NCBI GenBank assembly: GCA_946886425.1
Contig: CAMPIP010000037.1
Coordinates: 1-16,039 of the forward strand
Reading direction: 5' to 3'
DNA: 16,039 bases
Source: an uncultured Actinomycetes bacterium
GTDB lineage: Bacteria > Actinomycetota > Thermoleophilia > Solirubrobacterales > 70-9
Part shown: piece by piece, positions 6,527-14,207 of the stretch
How positions within the stretch are numbered: the first letter of the stretch is position 1
How the letters are laid out: each line of letters opens with the position of its first letter
Made by a program: the position numbers and the translations under genes
Notes under the pieces: generated by a model
Database searches by the model: none
Told to the model about the DNA's origin: nothing
Seen by the model: only the letters and a program-made list of their open reading frames with translations

Positions 6527-7336
6527 CTACGGCTGAGGAGGGACCTGGGGCTCGCCGAGCCCGTAGGTCTCATACGCCCCGAAGCGCGCGAAGGTCTTGT
6601 GCGTGGGCCCGTGGAAGTCGGAGGAGGCGGTGGCGAAGAGGCCGAGCTCCTCGCAGAGCTCGAGCAGGTGCCGGGTCTGCTCCTCGGAGTGGGTCGGGTA
6701 GTAGGTCTCGACCCCGTCGGCCCCGAGCGAGCGGATCAGGTCATCGACCTCGTGCGGCGCCGAGATGTCCCAGTAGGGGTGGGCGATCACGGCGACGCCG
6801 CCGGCCTCGTGGATCAGCTCGATCGCTTCGGCGGCGGTCGGCCAGCGGCGCGGCACGAAGGCCTTGGCGCCCGGCACCAGGTACTCCTCGAAGAAGGGGC
6901 CGAGGTCGCCGGTGGCGCCGGCGGCGCGGGCGATGTGGGGCCGGCCGATCGAGAGCGCGTCGCCGGCCTCGCGGACAGCGTCCTCGAGGTGGATGTCGAA
7001 GCCCTCCTGGCGCAGCTTGGCGACGATTTCGCCGGCCCGGGTGACCCGCTCGTGCTGGGCCCGCTCGCAGGCCGGGGCGATCCCGCCGAGGTCGACCCAG
7101 TAGCCGCAGACGTGCAGGTCTTCGGCGTAGGGATGCACGCAGGACATCTCGATTGCCGGCACCAGCTCGATTCCCAGCCGCTCCGCCGCGGCCGCCGCCT
7201 CGGCGACGCCGGCGATCGCGTCATGGTCGGTCAGGGCCAGGGTCGTGACCCCCGCCGCGGCCGCCTGCTCGACCACCTCGGCCGGCGGCAGCTGGCCGTC
7301 GGAGACGGTCGAGTGGCTCTGCAGCTCGATCAGCAC
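6527..7336 (-). CDS. PHP-domain metal-dependent phosphoesterase
   Basis: This 269-residue PHP-family hydrolase resembles the YciV/TrpH group, whose characterised members include a 5'-3' exoribonuclease and 3',5'-nucleotide phosphatases. Metal-site motifs are visible in order: QSHSTVSDG (H8, D13), LALTDHD (D37, H38), AIEMS (E63), H75, GRPHIAR (H134), IAHPYW (H186) and SSDFHG (D240, H242). The first motif normally reads LHxH; here the first His is Gln (Q6), so one metal ligand appears replaced. The GTG start at 7336 has no strong ribosome-binding site. It is divergent from the carboxylase gene with a 44-bp gap and ends just upstream of iron box C. Its link to the heme operon is probably only adjacency, since the box and a new start site intervene. 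Substrate unknown. Confidence 0.85.
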   Translation of the reverse strand: MLIELQSHSTVSDGQLPPAEVVEQAAAAGVTTLALTDHDAIAGVAEAAAAAERLGIELVPAIEMSCVHPYAEDLHVCGYWVDLGGIAPACERAQHERVTRAGEIVAKLRQEGFDIHLEDAVREAGDALSIGRPHIARAAGATGDLGPFFEEYLVPGAKAFVPRRWPTAAEAIELIHEAGGVAVIAHPYWDISAPHEVDDLIRSLGADGVETYYPTHSEEQTRHLLELCEELGLFATASSDFHGPTHKTFARFGAYETYGLGEPQVPPQP

Positions 7337-7366
7337 GGCGAAAGAGCCTATTGCCCGACAGATAAT

Positions 7367-7372
7367 TAGACT
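7367..7372 (+). promoter_or_regulatory. possible -10 element (TAGACT) for a leaderless carboxylase transcript
   Basis: TAGACT fits the actinobacterial TANNNT -10 pattern and ends 8 bases before the GTG at 7381. No Shine-Dalgarno sequence precedes that GTG, which together suggest a leaderless or near-leaderless mRNA. No good -35 is visible. The 44-bp spacer must also hold the promoter of the divergent PHP gene. Confidence 0.4.
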
Positions 7373-7380
7373 GCGCCGCC

Positions 7381-9144
7381 GTGTTCCAGAAGGTGCTGAT
7401 AGCCAACCGCGGCGAGATCGCGATCCGGGTCGCCCGGACGCTGAAGGAGATGGGGATCGTCTCGGTCGCCGTCTACTCGGAGATCGACCGCGACGCGCCG
7501 CACGTGCGCGAGGCCGACGAGGCCTACCTGATCGGCCCCGCGGTCCCGGCCGAAAGCTACCTCGACATCGCCAAGATCATCGCCACCGCCAAGCAGGCGG
7601 GCGCCGAAGGGATCCACCCCGGCTACGGCTTCCTGGCGGAGAACGCCGAGATGGCCCGCGCCTGCGCCGAGGCCGGGATCACCTGGATCGGGCCACCGCC
7701 CGAGGCGATCGAAGCGATGGGCTCGAAGACCCGGGCGCGCGAGATCATGGAGAAGGCCGGGGTGCCGATCGTCCCCGGCTCGACCGAGGTCGCGAAGGAC
7801 GTCGACGACGCCCGCCGCCAGGCCGAGGAAGCCGGCTACCCGGTCGCCTGCAAGGCCGCCGGCGGCGGTGGCGGCAAGGGCTTCCGCGTGGCGATGACGC
7901 CGGACGACCTGCAGGAGGCCTTCGAAGGCTCCGCCCGCGAAGGCGAGAAGTTCTTCTCCGACGACCGCGTCTACGTCGAGCGCTACCTCGAGGACCCGCG
8001 CCACGTCGAGGTCCAGGTCCTCGCCGACTCGCACGGCAACGTGATCCACCTCGGCGAGCGCGACTGCTCGATCCAGCGCCGTCACCAGAAGGTGATCGAG
8101 GAGGCCCCCGGCCCGCACGTCGACGAGGAGATGCGCGAGCGGATCGGCAAGATCGCCACCGACGCGGCCGCGGCCGTCGGCTACCGCGGCGCCGGCACGA
8201 TCGAGGGCATGCAGGTCGGCGACGAGTACTTCTTCCTCGAGATGAACACCCGGGTCCAGGTCGAGCACTGCGTGACCGAGATGATCAGCGGCGTCGACAT
8301 CGTCCGCGAGCAGATCCTGGTCGCCGCCGGCGAGCCGCTCTCGATCGCCCAGGAGGACGTCGAGCTGCGCGGCTGGTCGATCGAGTGCCGGATCAACGCC
8401 GAGGCGGCGCACAAGAAGTTCGCTCCCGCCCCGGGCCCGATCGGCGACTCCTACCGCGAGCCCTCCGGCCCCGGCGTCCGCGTCGACTCCGGCGTCGAGG
8501 CCGGCTCCGAAGTGACGCCGATGTACGACCCGATGGTGGCCAAGCTGATCGTCTGGGACGTCGACCGCGGGAAGGCGACCAAGCGGATGCTGCGGGCGCT
8601 CTCCGAATACGACTCCGGCGGCCTGACCACGCTGATCCCCTTCCACGAAGCGATCCTCGCCACCCCGCAGTGGGACAAGGGCGAGACCTGCCGCGACCTG
8701 ATGGAGGACAAGGACTGGCTGAAGTCCACGGCCCCCGCCGACGCGACCCCGCCTGAGCCCAGCGAGGACGGGGGAGAGGTCATCGCCCGCGACTACAAGG
8801 TCGAGGTCTCCGGCAAGCTCTTCGACGTCAAGGTGATCGGCGAGGCGGTCGGCGGTGTCGCCACCGCGGCGGCCAACGGCCGCAAACCGCCGAAGCGCGA
8901 GCGCAAGGCCGGCGGTGGCGGCGGAGCCTCCAGCGAGTCGCTGGCGGCGCCGCTGCAGGGCACGATCTTCAAAGTCGTCGTCGAGCAGGGCGCCGAGGTC
9001 AGCGAGGGCGACCTGATCTGCGTGATCGAGGCGATGAAGATGGAGAACGAGATCGTCGCGCACCGCTCCGGCAAGGTCGAGGAGCTGAAGATCGCCGAGG
9101 GCGACGCGGTCTCCAGCGGCGACGTCCTCGCTGTCATCAAGTAG
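7381..9144 (+). CDS. acyl-CoA carboxylase alpha chain (biotin carboxylase fused to BCCP)
   Basis: This 587-residue chain carries biotin carboxylase and a C-terminal biotin-carrier domain, the usual actinobacterial acetyl-/propionyl-CoA carboxylase alpha layout. Visible motifs: N-terminal VLIANRGEIAIRVART, GIHPGYGFLAEN, the ATP-grasp glycine-rich loop KAAGGGGGKGFRV (about 159-171), DCSIQRRHQKVIEEAP, catalytic EMNTRVQVEH (R291), IECRINAE, and the biotinylation site EAMKMEN with biotinyl-lysine K553. A Gly-rich linker precedes the carrier. The normally near-invariant EHPVTE reads EHCVTE here (C297). The chain supplies carboxybiotin to a separate carboxyltransferase, which is not in this window, so the substrate acyl-CoA is undetermined. 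The GTG start at 7381 gives the standard family N-terminus. Confidence 0.93.
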   Translation: MFQKVLIANRGEIAIRVARTLKEMGIVSVAVYSEIDRDAPHVREADEAYLIGPAVPAESYLDIAKIIATAKQAGAEGIHPGYGFLAENAEMARACAEAGITWIGPPPEAIEAMGSKTRAREIMEKAGVPIVPGSTEVAKDVDDARRQAEEAGYPVACKAAGGGGGKGFRVAMTPDDLQEAFEGSAREGEKFFSDDRVYVERYLEDPRHVEVQVLADSHGNVIHLGERDCSIQRRHQKVIEEAPGPHVDEEMRERIGKIATDAAAAVGYRGAGTIEGMQVGDEYFFLEMNTRVQVEHCVTEMISGVDIVREQILVAAGEPLSIAQEDVELRGWSIECRINAEAAHKKFAPAPGPIGDSYREPSGPGVRVDSGVEAGSEVTPMYDPMVAKLIVWDVDRGKATKRMLRALSEYDSGGLTTLIPFHEAILATPQWDKGETCRDLMEDKDWLKSTAPADATPPEPSEDGGEVIARDYKVEVSGKLFDVKVIGEAVGGVATAAANGRKPPKRERKAGGGGGASSESLAAPLQGTIFKVVVEQGAEVSEGDLICVIEAMKMENEIVAHRSGKVEELKIAEGDAVSSGDVLAVIK

Positions 9145-9152
9145 GTCCATGC

Positions 9153-9260
9153 GCCGGGGACGGGGACCCCTCCCCCGGAGACCGTCGCGCAGCTGGGGCG
9201 GACCTGGCGCTTCGTAGCGTCGCCGCTTGAGCCTCCGTGGGAGGGGTCCCCGTCCCCGGC
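9153..9260. repeat. 108-bp intergenic palindromic element (28-bp inverted arms)
   Basis: The left arm (9153-9180, begins GCCGGGGACGGGGACCCC) is the reverse complement of the right arm (9233-9260) over 28 positions with one mismatch; the outer 22 are perfect. The 52-base centre contains a small CGCT-TCGT-AGCG stem. It begins 8 bases after the carboxylase stop. The single-stranded form would be a very stable stem-loop without a T-tract. It could be a REP/MITE-like dispersed repeat or an unusual transcription terminator. No second copy exists in this window. Confidence 0.75.
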
Positions 9261-9315
9261 CCGTGCGCGGTACTTCCTAGACTCGGGGGCATGGCCCTGG
9301 AGATGGAGGTTGGTT

Positions 9316-10269
9316 TTGGCTGTTGAGGCGGGGGAGAGATCTCTCTCCGGGATGATCCGTGTTGAGGGTGGGTCGTTTCGGATGGGGTGCGAGAGCTTCT
9401 ATGCGGAGGAGCGGCCGGTGCATCGGGTCGAGGTCGATGGGTTTTGGATCGACTCGAAGCCGGTGACGGTGCGGGAGTTTCGGCACTTCGTGCGGGAGAC
9501 GGAGTACGTGACGTTGGCGGAGCGGGCGCCGGACCCGGCGGACTACCCGGGGATCGATCCGGGGCTGCTGGTCGCGGGATCGCTGGTCTTCCAGGGGGCG
9601 CCTGGGCCGGTACCGCTGACCGACTTCCGGGCCTGGTGGGCGTACGTCCCTGGCGCCTGCTGGCGGCGGCCGGAGGGGCCCGGCAGCGACGTGCGGGGGC
9701 GCGACAACCACCCGGTCGTCCACATCGCCAACGAGGACGCCGCCGCCTACGCGGCGTGGGTCGGCAAGGACCTGCCGACCGAGGCGGAGTGGGAGTTCGC
9801 CGCGCGGGGCGGCCTCGATGGGGCGATCTTCACCTGGGGCGACGAGGATCACGACGGCGGCGAGCGCCTGCTCGCCAACACCTGGCAGGGGCGCTTCCCA
9901 TGGGAGAACCTCGGCGCTTCCGGCTACCGCGGCACCTCCAAGGTCGGCACCTTCCCGCCCAACGGCTACGGGCTCTACGACATGGCCGGCAACGTCTGGG
10001 AGTGGACCTCGGACTTCTTCACCCCGCGCCACCCCGACGAAGCGCCGAGCCCCTGCTGCGTGCCCAGCAACCCGCGGGTGACCTCGGACGCCGAAGCCTA
10101 CGACCACAACATGCCCGACTCGCACATCCCCCGCAAGGTCATCAAGGGCGGCTCGCACCTCTGCGCGCCCAGCTACTGCCTGCGCTACCGGCCCGCCGCC
10201 CGCCAGGGCGAGGCGCTCGACAGCTCGACCAGCCACATCGGCTTCCGCTGCGTCGTCAGAGGGGAGTGA
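9316..10269 (+). CDS. formylglycine-generating enzyme (sulfatase maturase)
   Basis: This SUMF1/FGE-family copper enzyme oxidises the sulfatase active-site Cys to Calpha-formylglycine. With the start used here it has 317 residues. Family features: GGSFRMG near the N-terminus, HRVEVDGFWIDSKPVT, WRRPEGPGSD, NHPVVHI, LPTEAEWEFAARGG, GNVWEWTSDFF, and C-terminal KGGSHLCAPSYCLRYRPAAR ending in GFRC. The catalytic Cys pair is intact (C283 and C288, spaced five apart as in human SUMF1 and Streptomyces FGE), separating it from the many FGE-fold proteins that lack it. The start is uncertain: TTG 9316 has GGAGG six bases upstream; TTG 9310 is in frame; ATG 9352 gives the classical MIRVEGG beginning but lacks a well-spaced ribosome-binding site. 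It is convergent with a CxPSR sulfatase, its obvious substrate. Confidence 0.92.
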   Translation: MAVEAGERSLSGMIRVEGGSFRMGCESFYAEERPVHRVEVDGFWIDSKPVTVREFRHFVRETEYVTLAERAPDPADYPGIDPGLLVAGSLVFQGAPGPVPLTDFRAWWAYVPGACWRRPEGPGSDVRGRDNHPVVHIANEDAAAYAAWVGKDLPTEAEWEFAARGGLDGAIFTWGDEDHDGGERLLANTWQGRFPWENLGASGYRGTSKVGTFPPNGYGLYDMAGNVWEWTSDFFTPRHPDEAPSPCCVPSNPRVTSDAEAYDHNMPDSHIPRKVIKGGSHLCAPSYCLRYRPAARQGEALDSSTSHIGFRCVVRGE

Positions 10270-10273
10270 GGGT

Positions 10274-10292
10274 GGCGCCGCCTCGCGGCGCC
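10274..10292. terminator. possible bidirectional hairpin between convergent genes
   Basis: A perfect 7-bp stem (GGCGCCG / CGGCGCC) with loop CCTCG lies in the 39-bp gap between the stops of the convergent maturase and sulfatase genes, which is where a shared terminator would sit. There is no clear T-tract on either strand, so it may be a pause or Rho-assisted site. Confidence 0.45.
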
Positions 10293-10308
10293 CGGCCGAG
10301 CCGGCGGC

Positions 10309-12195
10309 CTATTTGCCGGCTTTGCCTTTGGCCTTTTCTTCGCGTTCTTTCTGCCGCTTTTCGCGTTCCCGCTGCTTCTTTTCCTTTTCCCGTTTGATCT
10401 TCAGCTGCTGCTTACGGGTGAGCGGGAGTTCGCCGGCGGGCTGGCGGCAGCGGAAGCCGACGCATTCCTGCAGGCGCACGAGTTCGCGGTGCATGAAGCC
10501 GCGGATCGGGTAGAAGTTCTTGTCGCGGATTTTGTTGTTGAGCTCGTTCGGGTCCTTTTCGAGGTCGTAGAGCTCTTTCTCGCCCTCCGGCCACTCGATG
10601 TACTTGTACTGGCCGAGCCGAATCCCGTAATAGTTTTTCGGCGGCGCCACCACCGAGGCGCCGGCGTCGGTGTTGGCGCGCCCGTAGCTGACCCCTTCCG
10701 GGTTGGAGCCGGCGCCGCCGTTCTGTTCGACGTCGTCGGTCTGCACGAAGGACTCGAACAGCAGCGGCCGGCTGTTGCGCAGTTCCGGGTCGTGGGCGAA
10801 GGGGTAGAGCGATTCGCCGTCGAGGCTTTTGTCGGCTTTGGTCTGGGCGAGTTCGAGGATCGTCGGGGCGATGTCGACCGTCGAGGCGAGTTGGCCGGTT
10901 TCGCTGTCGGGCTTGATGCCGGGGCCGCGGATCATCATCGGCAGGTGACTGGACGGCTCGTAGGCAAGGAACTTGCCGCCGGTGAGGCGGTGCTCCCCGT
11001 AGAAGAAGCCGTTGTCGGAGATGAAGAGGATGTAGGTGTTGCGGAGGCGGTGCATGGCGCCGAGCGTGTCGACGATCTGTTTGACGCCGTCGTCGACCGA
11101 GCGCAGCGACTCCAGCGCCTTCTGGTAGTAGACGCGGTAGGTGTGGGCTTCGGTCGAGGAGACGTAGGGCGCTTCGCGGATGAAGCGCGGCTTGTCGTTG
11201 ACGTTGCCCTCGTTGAACCCTTCCGAGGAACTGCGCGGGACCGGGACGCCGGAGAAGGTTTCGTTGTGGCGCGGCGCCGGCTCGGGCCCGGCGGGGCGGC
11301 GGAAGTCCCCGTGCGGGGCGGAGTAGTCGAGCTGCAGGTAGAACGGCGTCCCTTCCGGGGTGCCGAACATCTCTTCGCTGGCAATGCGGCTGAAGACGTC
11401 CGTCTCGTAGAGGCAGGGGAGGCCGTTGAGCGGCGCGTAGGGGCAGCCGAAATCGTCGCGCTGGCCATATTCGCGGGTGTCCCAGCTCCCGGAGTCCCCG
11501 TAGGGGCCCTCGATCTTGCCGTTGTTGTTGAGCTTGTAGCCGTAGAAGTAGTGGTTGGTGTCCGATTTCACGGTCGAGTGCCAGGCGTTCCAGCCGGGCG
11601 GCACACTGGTCCCGTTGTCGTAGGGCGGGTCGCCGTAGGCGTTGAGGAACTTGCCGACGTGGATCGTCCGGTAGCCGGCGGCCTGCAGCCAGGTGGCGAT
11701 GTTGTGGTTGTAGGCGGCGCGGGCGGCGAAGCCGGGGTAGCCGCCGTTCGGCGGGACGTTGCCGCGGACTTTGTTGTTGTGGGCGAAGCGGCCGGTCAGC
11801 AGCGAGACCCGCGAGGGACCGCAGAGTGCGTACGGCGTGTAGTACTGGGTGAAGGTGGCGCCTTTGTCGCCGATCAGGGCGCGGGTGTTCGGCATCGCTT
11901 GGACGGTGCCGCCCCCGGGCATCTGGTATTCGGCGTAGAGCTGGTCGAGGGTCTGGTCATCGGTCTGGATCAGGACGATGTTGGGACGGCCGCTGGAGAG
12001 TTTCGGCGGCGGGTCCGTTTCCTTGGCCGAGGCGGCCGCTTCCGGCCGGGCCTTTTCGTTGGCGGTCGCGGCGGTCGCGGTGGCGCGCCCGGTCAGCAGC
12101 GCCAGCGCCGCGGTCAGGGCCAGGACGGCCGCGAACAGCAGCACCCGCGCGTCGAGCGCGCGCGAAGACGTGGGCTGTGGAGTGAATCGATCCAA
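10309..12195 (-). CDS. secreted or membrane-anchored sulfatase, GlcNAc-6-sulfatase-like
   Basis: This 628-residue alkaline-phosphatase-superfamily sulfatase hydrolyses sulfate esters outside the membrane. N-terminal metal ligands D79/D80 lie in NIVLIQTDDQ; LCGPSRVSLLTGR carries the CxPSR signature with C125 as the formylglycine precursor. GKFLNAYG, VPPGWNAW, QLDYSAPHGDF and FISDNGFFYGEHRL follow the order seen in N-acetylglucosamine-6-sulfatases, which suggests a carbohydrate substrate, though specificity is not proven. Residues about 17-35 are a signal peptide or anchor. The last 36 residues (593-628) are almost all Lys, Arg, Glu and Gln, forming a charged helical tail not typical of the family. 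The start is TTG (12195) with only a weak GAGG upstream; GTG at codon 18 is less likely because it would remove the signal's basic region. It is convergent with its maturase. Confidence 0.92.
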   Translation of the reverse strand: MDRFTPQPTSSRALDARVLLFAAVLALTAALALLTGRATATAATANEKARPEAAASAKETDPPPKLSSGRPNIVLIQTDDQTLDQLYAEYQMPGGGTVQAMPNTRALIGDKGATFTQYYTPYALCGPSRVSLLTGRFAHNNKVRGNVPPNGGYPGFAARAAYNHNIATWLQAAGYRTIHVGKFLNAYGDPPYDNGTSVPPGWNAWHSTVKSDTNHYFYGYKLNNNGKIEGPYGDSGSWDTREYGQRDDFGCPYAPLNGLPCLYETDVFSRIASEEMFGTPEGTPFYLQLDYSAPHGDFRRPAGPEPAPRHNETFSGVPVPRSSSEGFNEGNVNDKPRFIREAPYVSSTEAHTYRVYYQKALESLRSVDDGVKQIVDTLGAMHRLRNTYILFISDNGFFYGEHRLTGGKFLAYEPSSHLPMMIRGPGIKPDSETGQLASTVDIAPTILELAQTKADKSLDGESLYPFAHDPELRNSRPLLFESFVQTDDVEQNGGAGSNPEGVSYGRANTDAGASVVAPPKNYYGIRLGQYKYIEWPEGEKELYDLEKDPNELNNKIRDKNFYPIRGFMHRELVRLQECVGFRCRQPAGELPLTRKQQLKIKREKEKKQREREKRQKEREEKAKGKAGK

Positions 12196-12264
12196 AAGAG
12201 AAGCGCCTCGAGGTCCGAAACCGGTACCCGCGGCAGGAGTTGCGCCGTGAAAGCTAAAAGACGC

Positions 12265-12963
12265 TCAGGACGCGCCGAGCTTTTTCACTGCATCGCGAAA
12301 GTTTTTTACCGTCGCGCTGGGCGCTTTGCGCCCTTCGAGCTTCTCGTCGTGGCGGTTGACCCAGATCACCGGCACGTTCATTTTCAGCACCGGGGCGATG
12401 TCGGTCGCGTAATCGCAGCCGATGTGAAGCCAGCCTTTCTTGCCGCCGATGCGGCGGGCGCACTCTTTGAAGTGCACCGGGTCCGGCTTGTAGCTGCGCA
12501 CCTGCTGGGCGGTGACGACGAGGTCGAGTTCGGTCCGCAGATGGCGGCGCGAGATCCCCAGCAGTTTGTCGTCGGTGTTGGTGACGATGCCGATCTCGTA
12601 CTTCTTGCCGAGCCGATCCATCGCCGCGTTGGCCTCGCGGAATGGCAGCCAGTAGGCGACGCTGTTGGGCAGGAACTGGGCCCGCGAGGGCTCCACCTCC
12701 CAGCCCAGCTCGCCGGCGACCTTGACGATCGTGCGGCGCAGCACCTCGGCGTAGAGCTCGTAGGAGCCGGCCATGATTTCCGCCTGGACCTCCATGAAGC
12801 GCTCCAGGAATGGGCCTTCTTCGAAGCTGAAGCCGTCTTTGGCCGCCTCTTTCTTGCAGGCCTCGATGATGCCTTTCTCCCAGTCGATGAGGGTGCCGTA
12901 GCAGTCGGTGGTCACCCATTTAATGTTTTTGAGACTGGGAAGGGCCATTGGCGAGCGCGGCAT
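12265..12963 (-). CDS. HAD-superfamily hydrolase, haloacid dehalogenase type II-like
   Basis: This 232-residue HAD hydrolase has motif I TTDCYGTLIDW with nucleophile D20 (the D-x-Y-G-T-L form typical of 2-haloacid dehalogenase-like members), motif II near VTNTDD, motif III Lys in SYKPDPVHF, and motif IV IGCDYATDIAP. A helical cap lies at about 30-110. The second half of motif I lacks the Asp seen in HAD phosphatases, favouring a dehalogenase-like or other non-phosphatase reaction, but substrate is unknown. Two ATG starts are possible, 12963 and 12948 (MALPSL); neither has a ribosome-binding site, and I used the first. It lies 69 bases upstream of the sulfatase on the same strand and may be co-transcribed. 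It is divergent from sucC with an 86-bp gap. Confidence 0.85.
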   Translation of the reverse strand: MPRSPMALPSLKNIKWVTTDCYGTLIDWEKGIIEACKKEAAKDGFSFEEGPFLERFMEVQAEIMAGSYELYAEVLRRTIVKVAGELGWEVEPSRAQFLPNSVAYWLPFREANAAMDRLGKKYEIGIVTNTDDKLLGISRRHLRTELDLVVTAQQVRSYKPDPVHFKECARRIGGKKGWLHIGCDYATDIAPVLKMNVPVIWVNRHDEKLEGRKAPSATVKNFRDAVKKLGAS

Positions 12964-13004
12964 TATGCCATTCGGCGGCGTCTCGGCGCGTCACCCCTCC
13001 ACTT

Positions 13005-13010
13005 CTATAG
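13005..13010. promoter_or_regulatory. CTATAG: possible shared -10 of divergent HAD and sucC promoters
   Basis: The self-complementary CTATAG gives TATAGG read rightwards and TATAGA read leftwards. It sits almost midway in the 86-bp divergent gap, about 40 bases from each start codon. It is the only AT-rich hexamer there. No convincing -35 is visible on either side. Confidence 0.4.
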
Positions 13011-13049
13011 GCTGCCCGGCCGGCGCTGCCAGGGCGTCCTCTACCTCTT

Positions 13050-14207
13050 ATGGATCTTCTCGAGTATCAGGGCAAGCAGCTGTTCGCCAAGCACGGGATC
13101 TCCGTGCCGAGTGGCGAGGTCGCCGAGACCGTCGAGGAGGCGGTGGCGGCCGCGGAGCGGATTGGCTACCCCTGCGCGATCAAGGCGCAGGTGCTGATCG
13201 GCGGCCGCGGCAAGGCCGGCGGCATCAAGATCGCCCAGAACGCCGAGGAGGCGCGCGCTCATGCGGACGCGATCATCGGCATGGACATCGTCGGCCCCCA
13301 TGGCGAGGGCCCCTTCAAGGTCCACCGGGTCTGGATCGAGGGCGGCTCCGACATCGCCTCCGAGTACTACGCCTCGGTGATCCTCGACCGCGGCGAGAAG
13401 AAGCTGCTGACGATGATCTCCAGCCAGGGTGGGATGGACATCGAGGCGGTCGCCGCCGAGACCCCCGAGAAGCTGATCAAGCGCCACATCGACCCGACCC
13501 GGCCCTTCACCGCCGCCGCGGCGCGGCCGATCGTCGACGAGGCCGGTCTCGACGAGGACGTCCGCGAGCAAGTCGCCGACGTGGTCGCGAAACTGGCCGC
13601 GGTGGCCAGCGGGGAGGACGCGACGCTGATCGAGGTCAACCCGCTGATCGTCACCAACGACCGCCAGGTCGTCGCCCTCGACGCCAAGGTGACGATCGAC
13701 GGCAACGCGCTCTTCCGCCACGAGGACCTGGCCGGCAGCGAGGCCGCCGACGAGGAGGACCCGCAGGAGGCGATGGCCAAGGAGAAGGGCCTCACCTACG
13801 TGAAGCTCGACGGCAACGTCGGCATCCTCGCCAACGGCGCCGGCCTCTGCATGTCGACCCTCGACGTGGTCGCCCAGGCCGGCGGCGCCCCCGCCAACTT
13901 CCTCGACGCCGGCGGCGGCTCCAAAGCCGAGGCGATCGTCGACGCGCTGACCGTGATCACCTCCGACGCCAAGGTCACCGCGATCCTCTTCAACATCTTC
14001 GGCGGCATCACCCGCTGCGACGAGATCGCCAAGGGGATCGTCACCGCCTCGGGCGAGATCGACCTGAAGGTGCCGCTGGTGGTCCGCCTCGACGGCACCA
14101 ACTCGGAGGAGGGCCTGCGGATCCTCGCCGAGGCCGGGCTCGAGAACCTGCACCAGGAGACGACGATGCTCGGCGCCGCCCGCCGGGTCGTGGAGCTGGC
14201 CGGATGA
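13050..14207 (+). CDS. sucC: succinyl-CoA synthetase beta subunit
   Basis: This 385-residue ATP-grasp protein is the nucleotide-binding subunit of succinyl-CoA synthetase, which couples succinyl-CoA cleavage to NTP formation in the TCA cycle. It opens MDLLEYQGKQLFAKHGI, with KAQVLIGGRGKAGGIK (about 44-59), EVNPLIV in the ATP-grasp core, and NVGILANGAGLCMSTLD plus FNIFGGITRCDEIAKGI in the C-terminal ligase domain. Length matches the usual 385-400. The ATG at 13050 gives the standard start although no Shine-Dalgarno sequence precedes it. The stop overlaps the sucD start (ATGA). ATP versus GTP preference is not readable here. Confidence 0.96.
   Translation: MDLLEYQGKQLFAKHGISVPSGEVAETVEEAVAAAERIGYPCAIKAQVLIGGRGKAGGIKIAQNAEEARAHADAIIGMDIVGPHGEGPFKVHRVWIEGGSDIASEYYASVILDRGEKKLLTMISSQGGMDIEAVAAETPEKLIKRHIDPTRPFTAAAARPIVDEAGLDEDVREQVADVVAKLAAVASGEDATLIEVNPLIVTNDRQVVALDAKVTIDGNALFRHEDLAGSEAADEEDPQEAMAKEKGLTYVKLDGNVGILANGAGLCMSTLDVVAQAGGAPANFLDAGGGSKAEAIVDALTVITSDAKVTAILFNIFGGITRCDEIAKGIVTASGEIDLKVPLVVRLDGTNSEEGLRILAEAGLENLHQETTMLGAARRVVELAG

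Noticed and set aside
7366..9150. A 594-codon minus-strand open frame opposite the carboxylase
   Set aside because: Asp/Leu/Ala/Arg-rich antisense frame without motifs; the plus strand encodes a complete biotin carboxylase with all catalytic residues.
10489..13197. A 902-codon open frame on the plus strand across the sulfatase and HAD genes
   Set aside because: It is the antisense shadow of two well-supported minus-strand genes; its product is Val/Gly/Ala-rich with no recognisable domain, as expected from GC-rich antisense frames.
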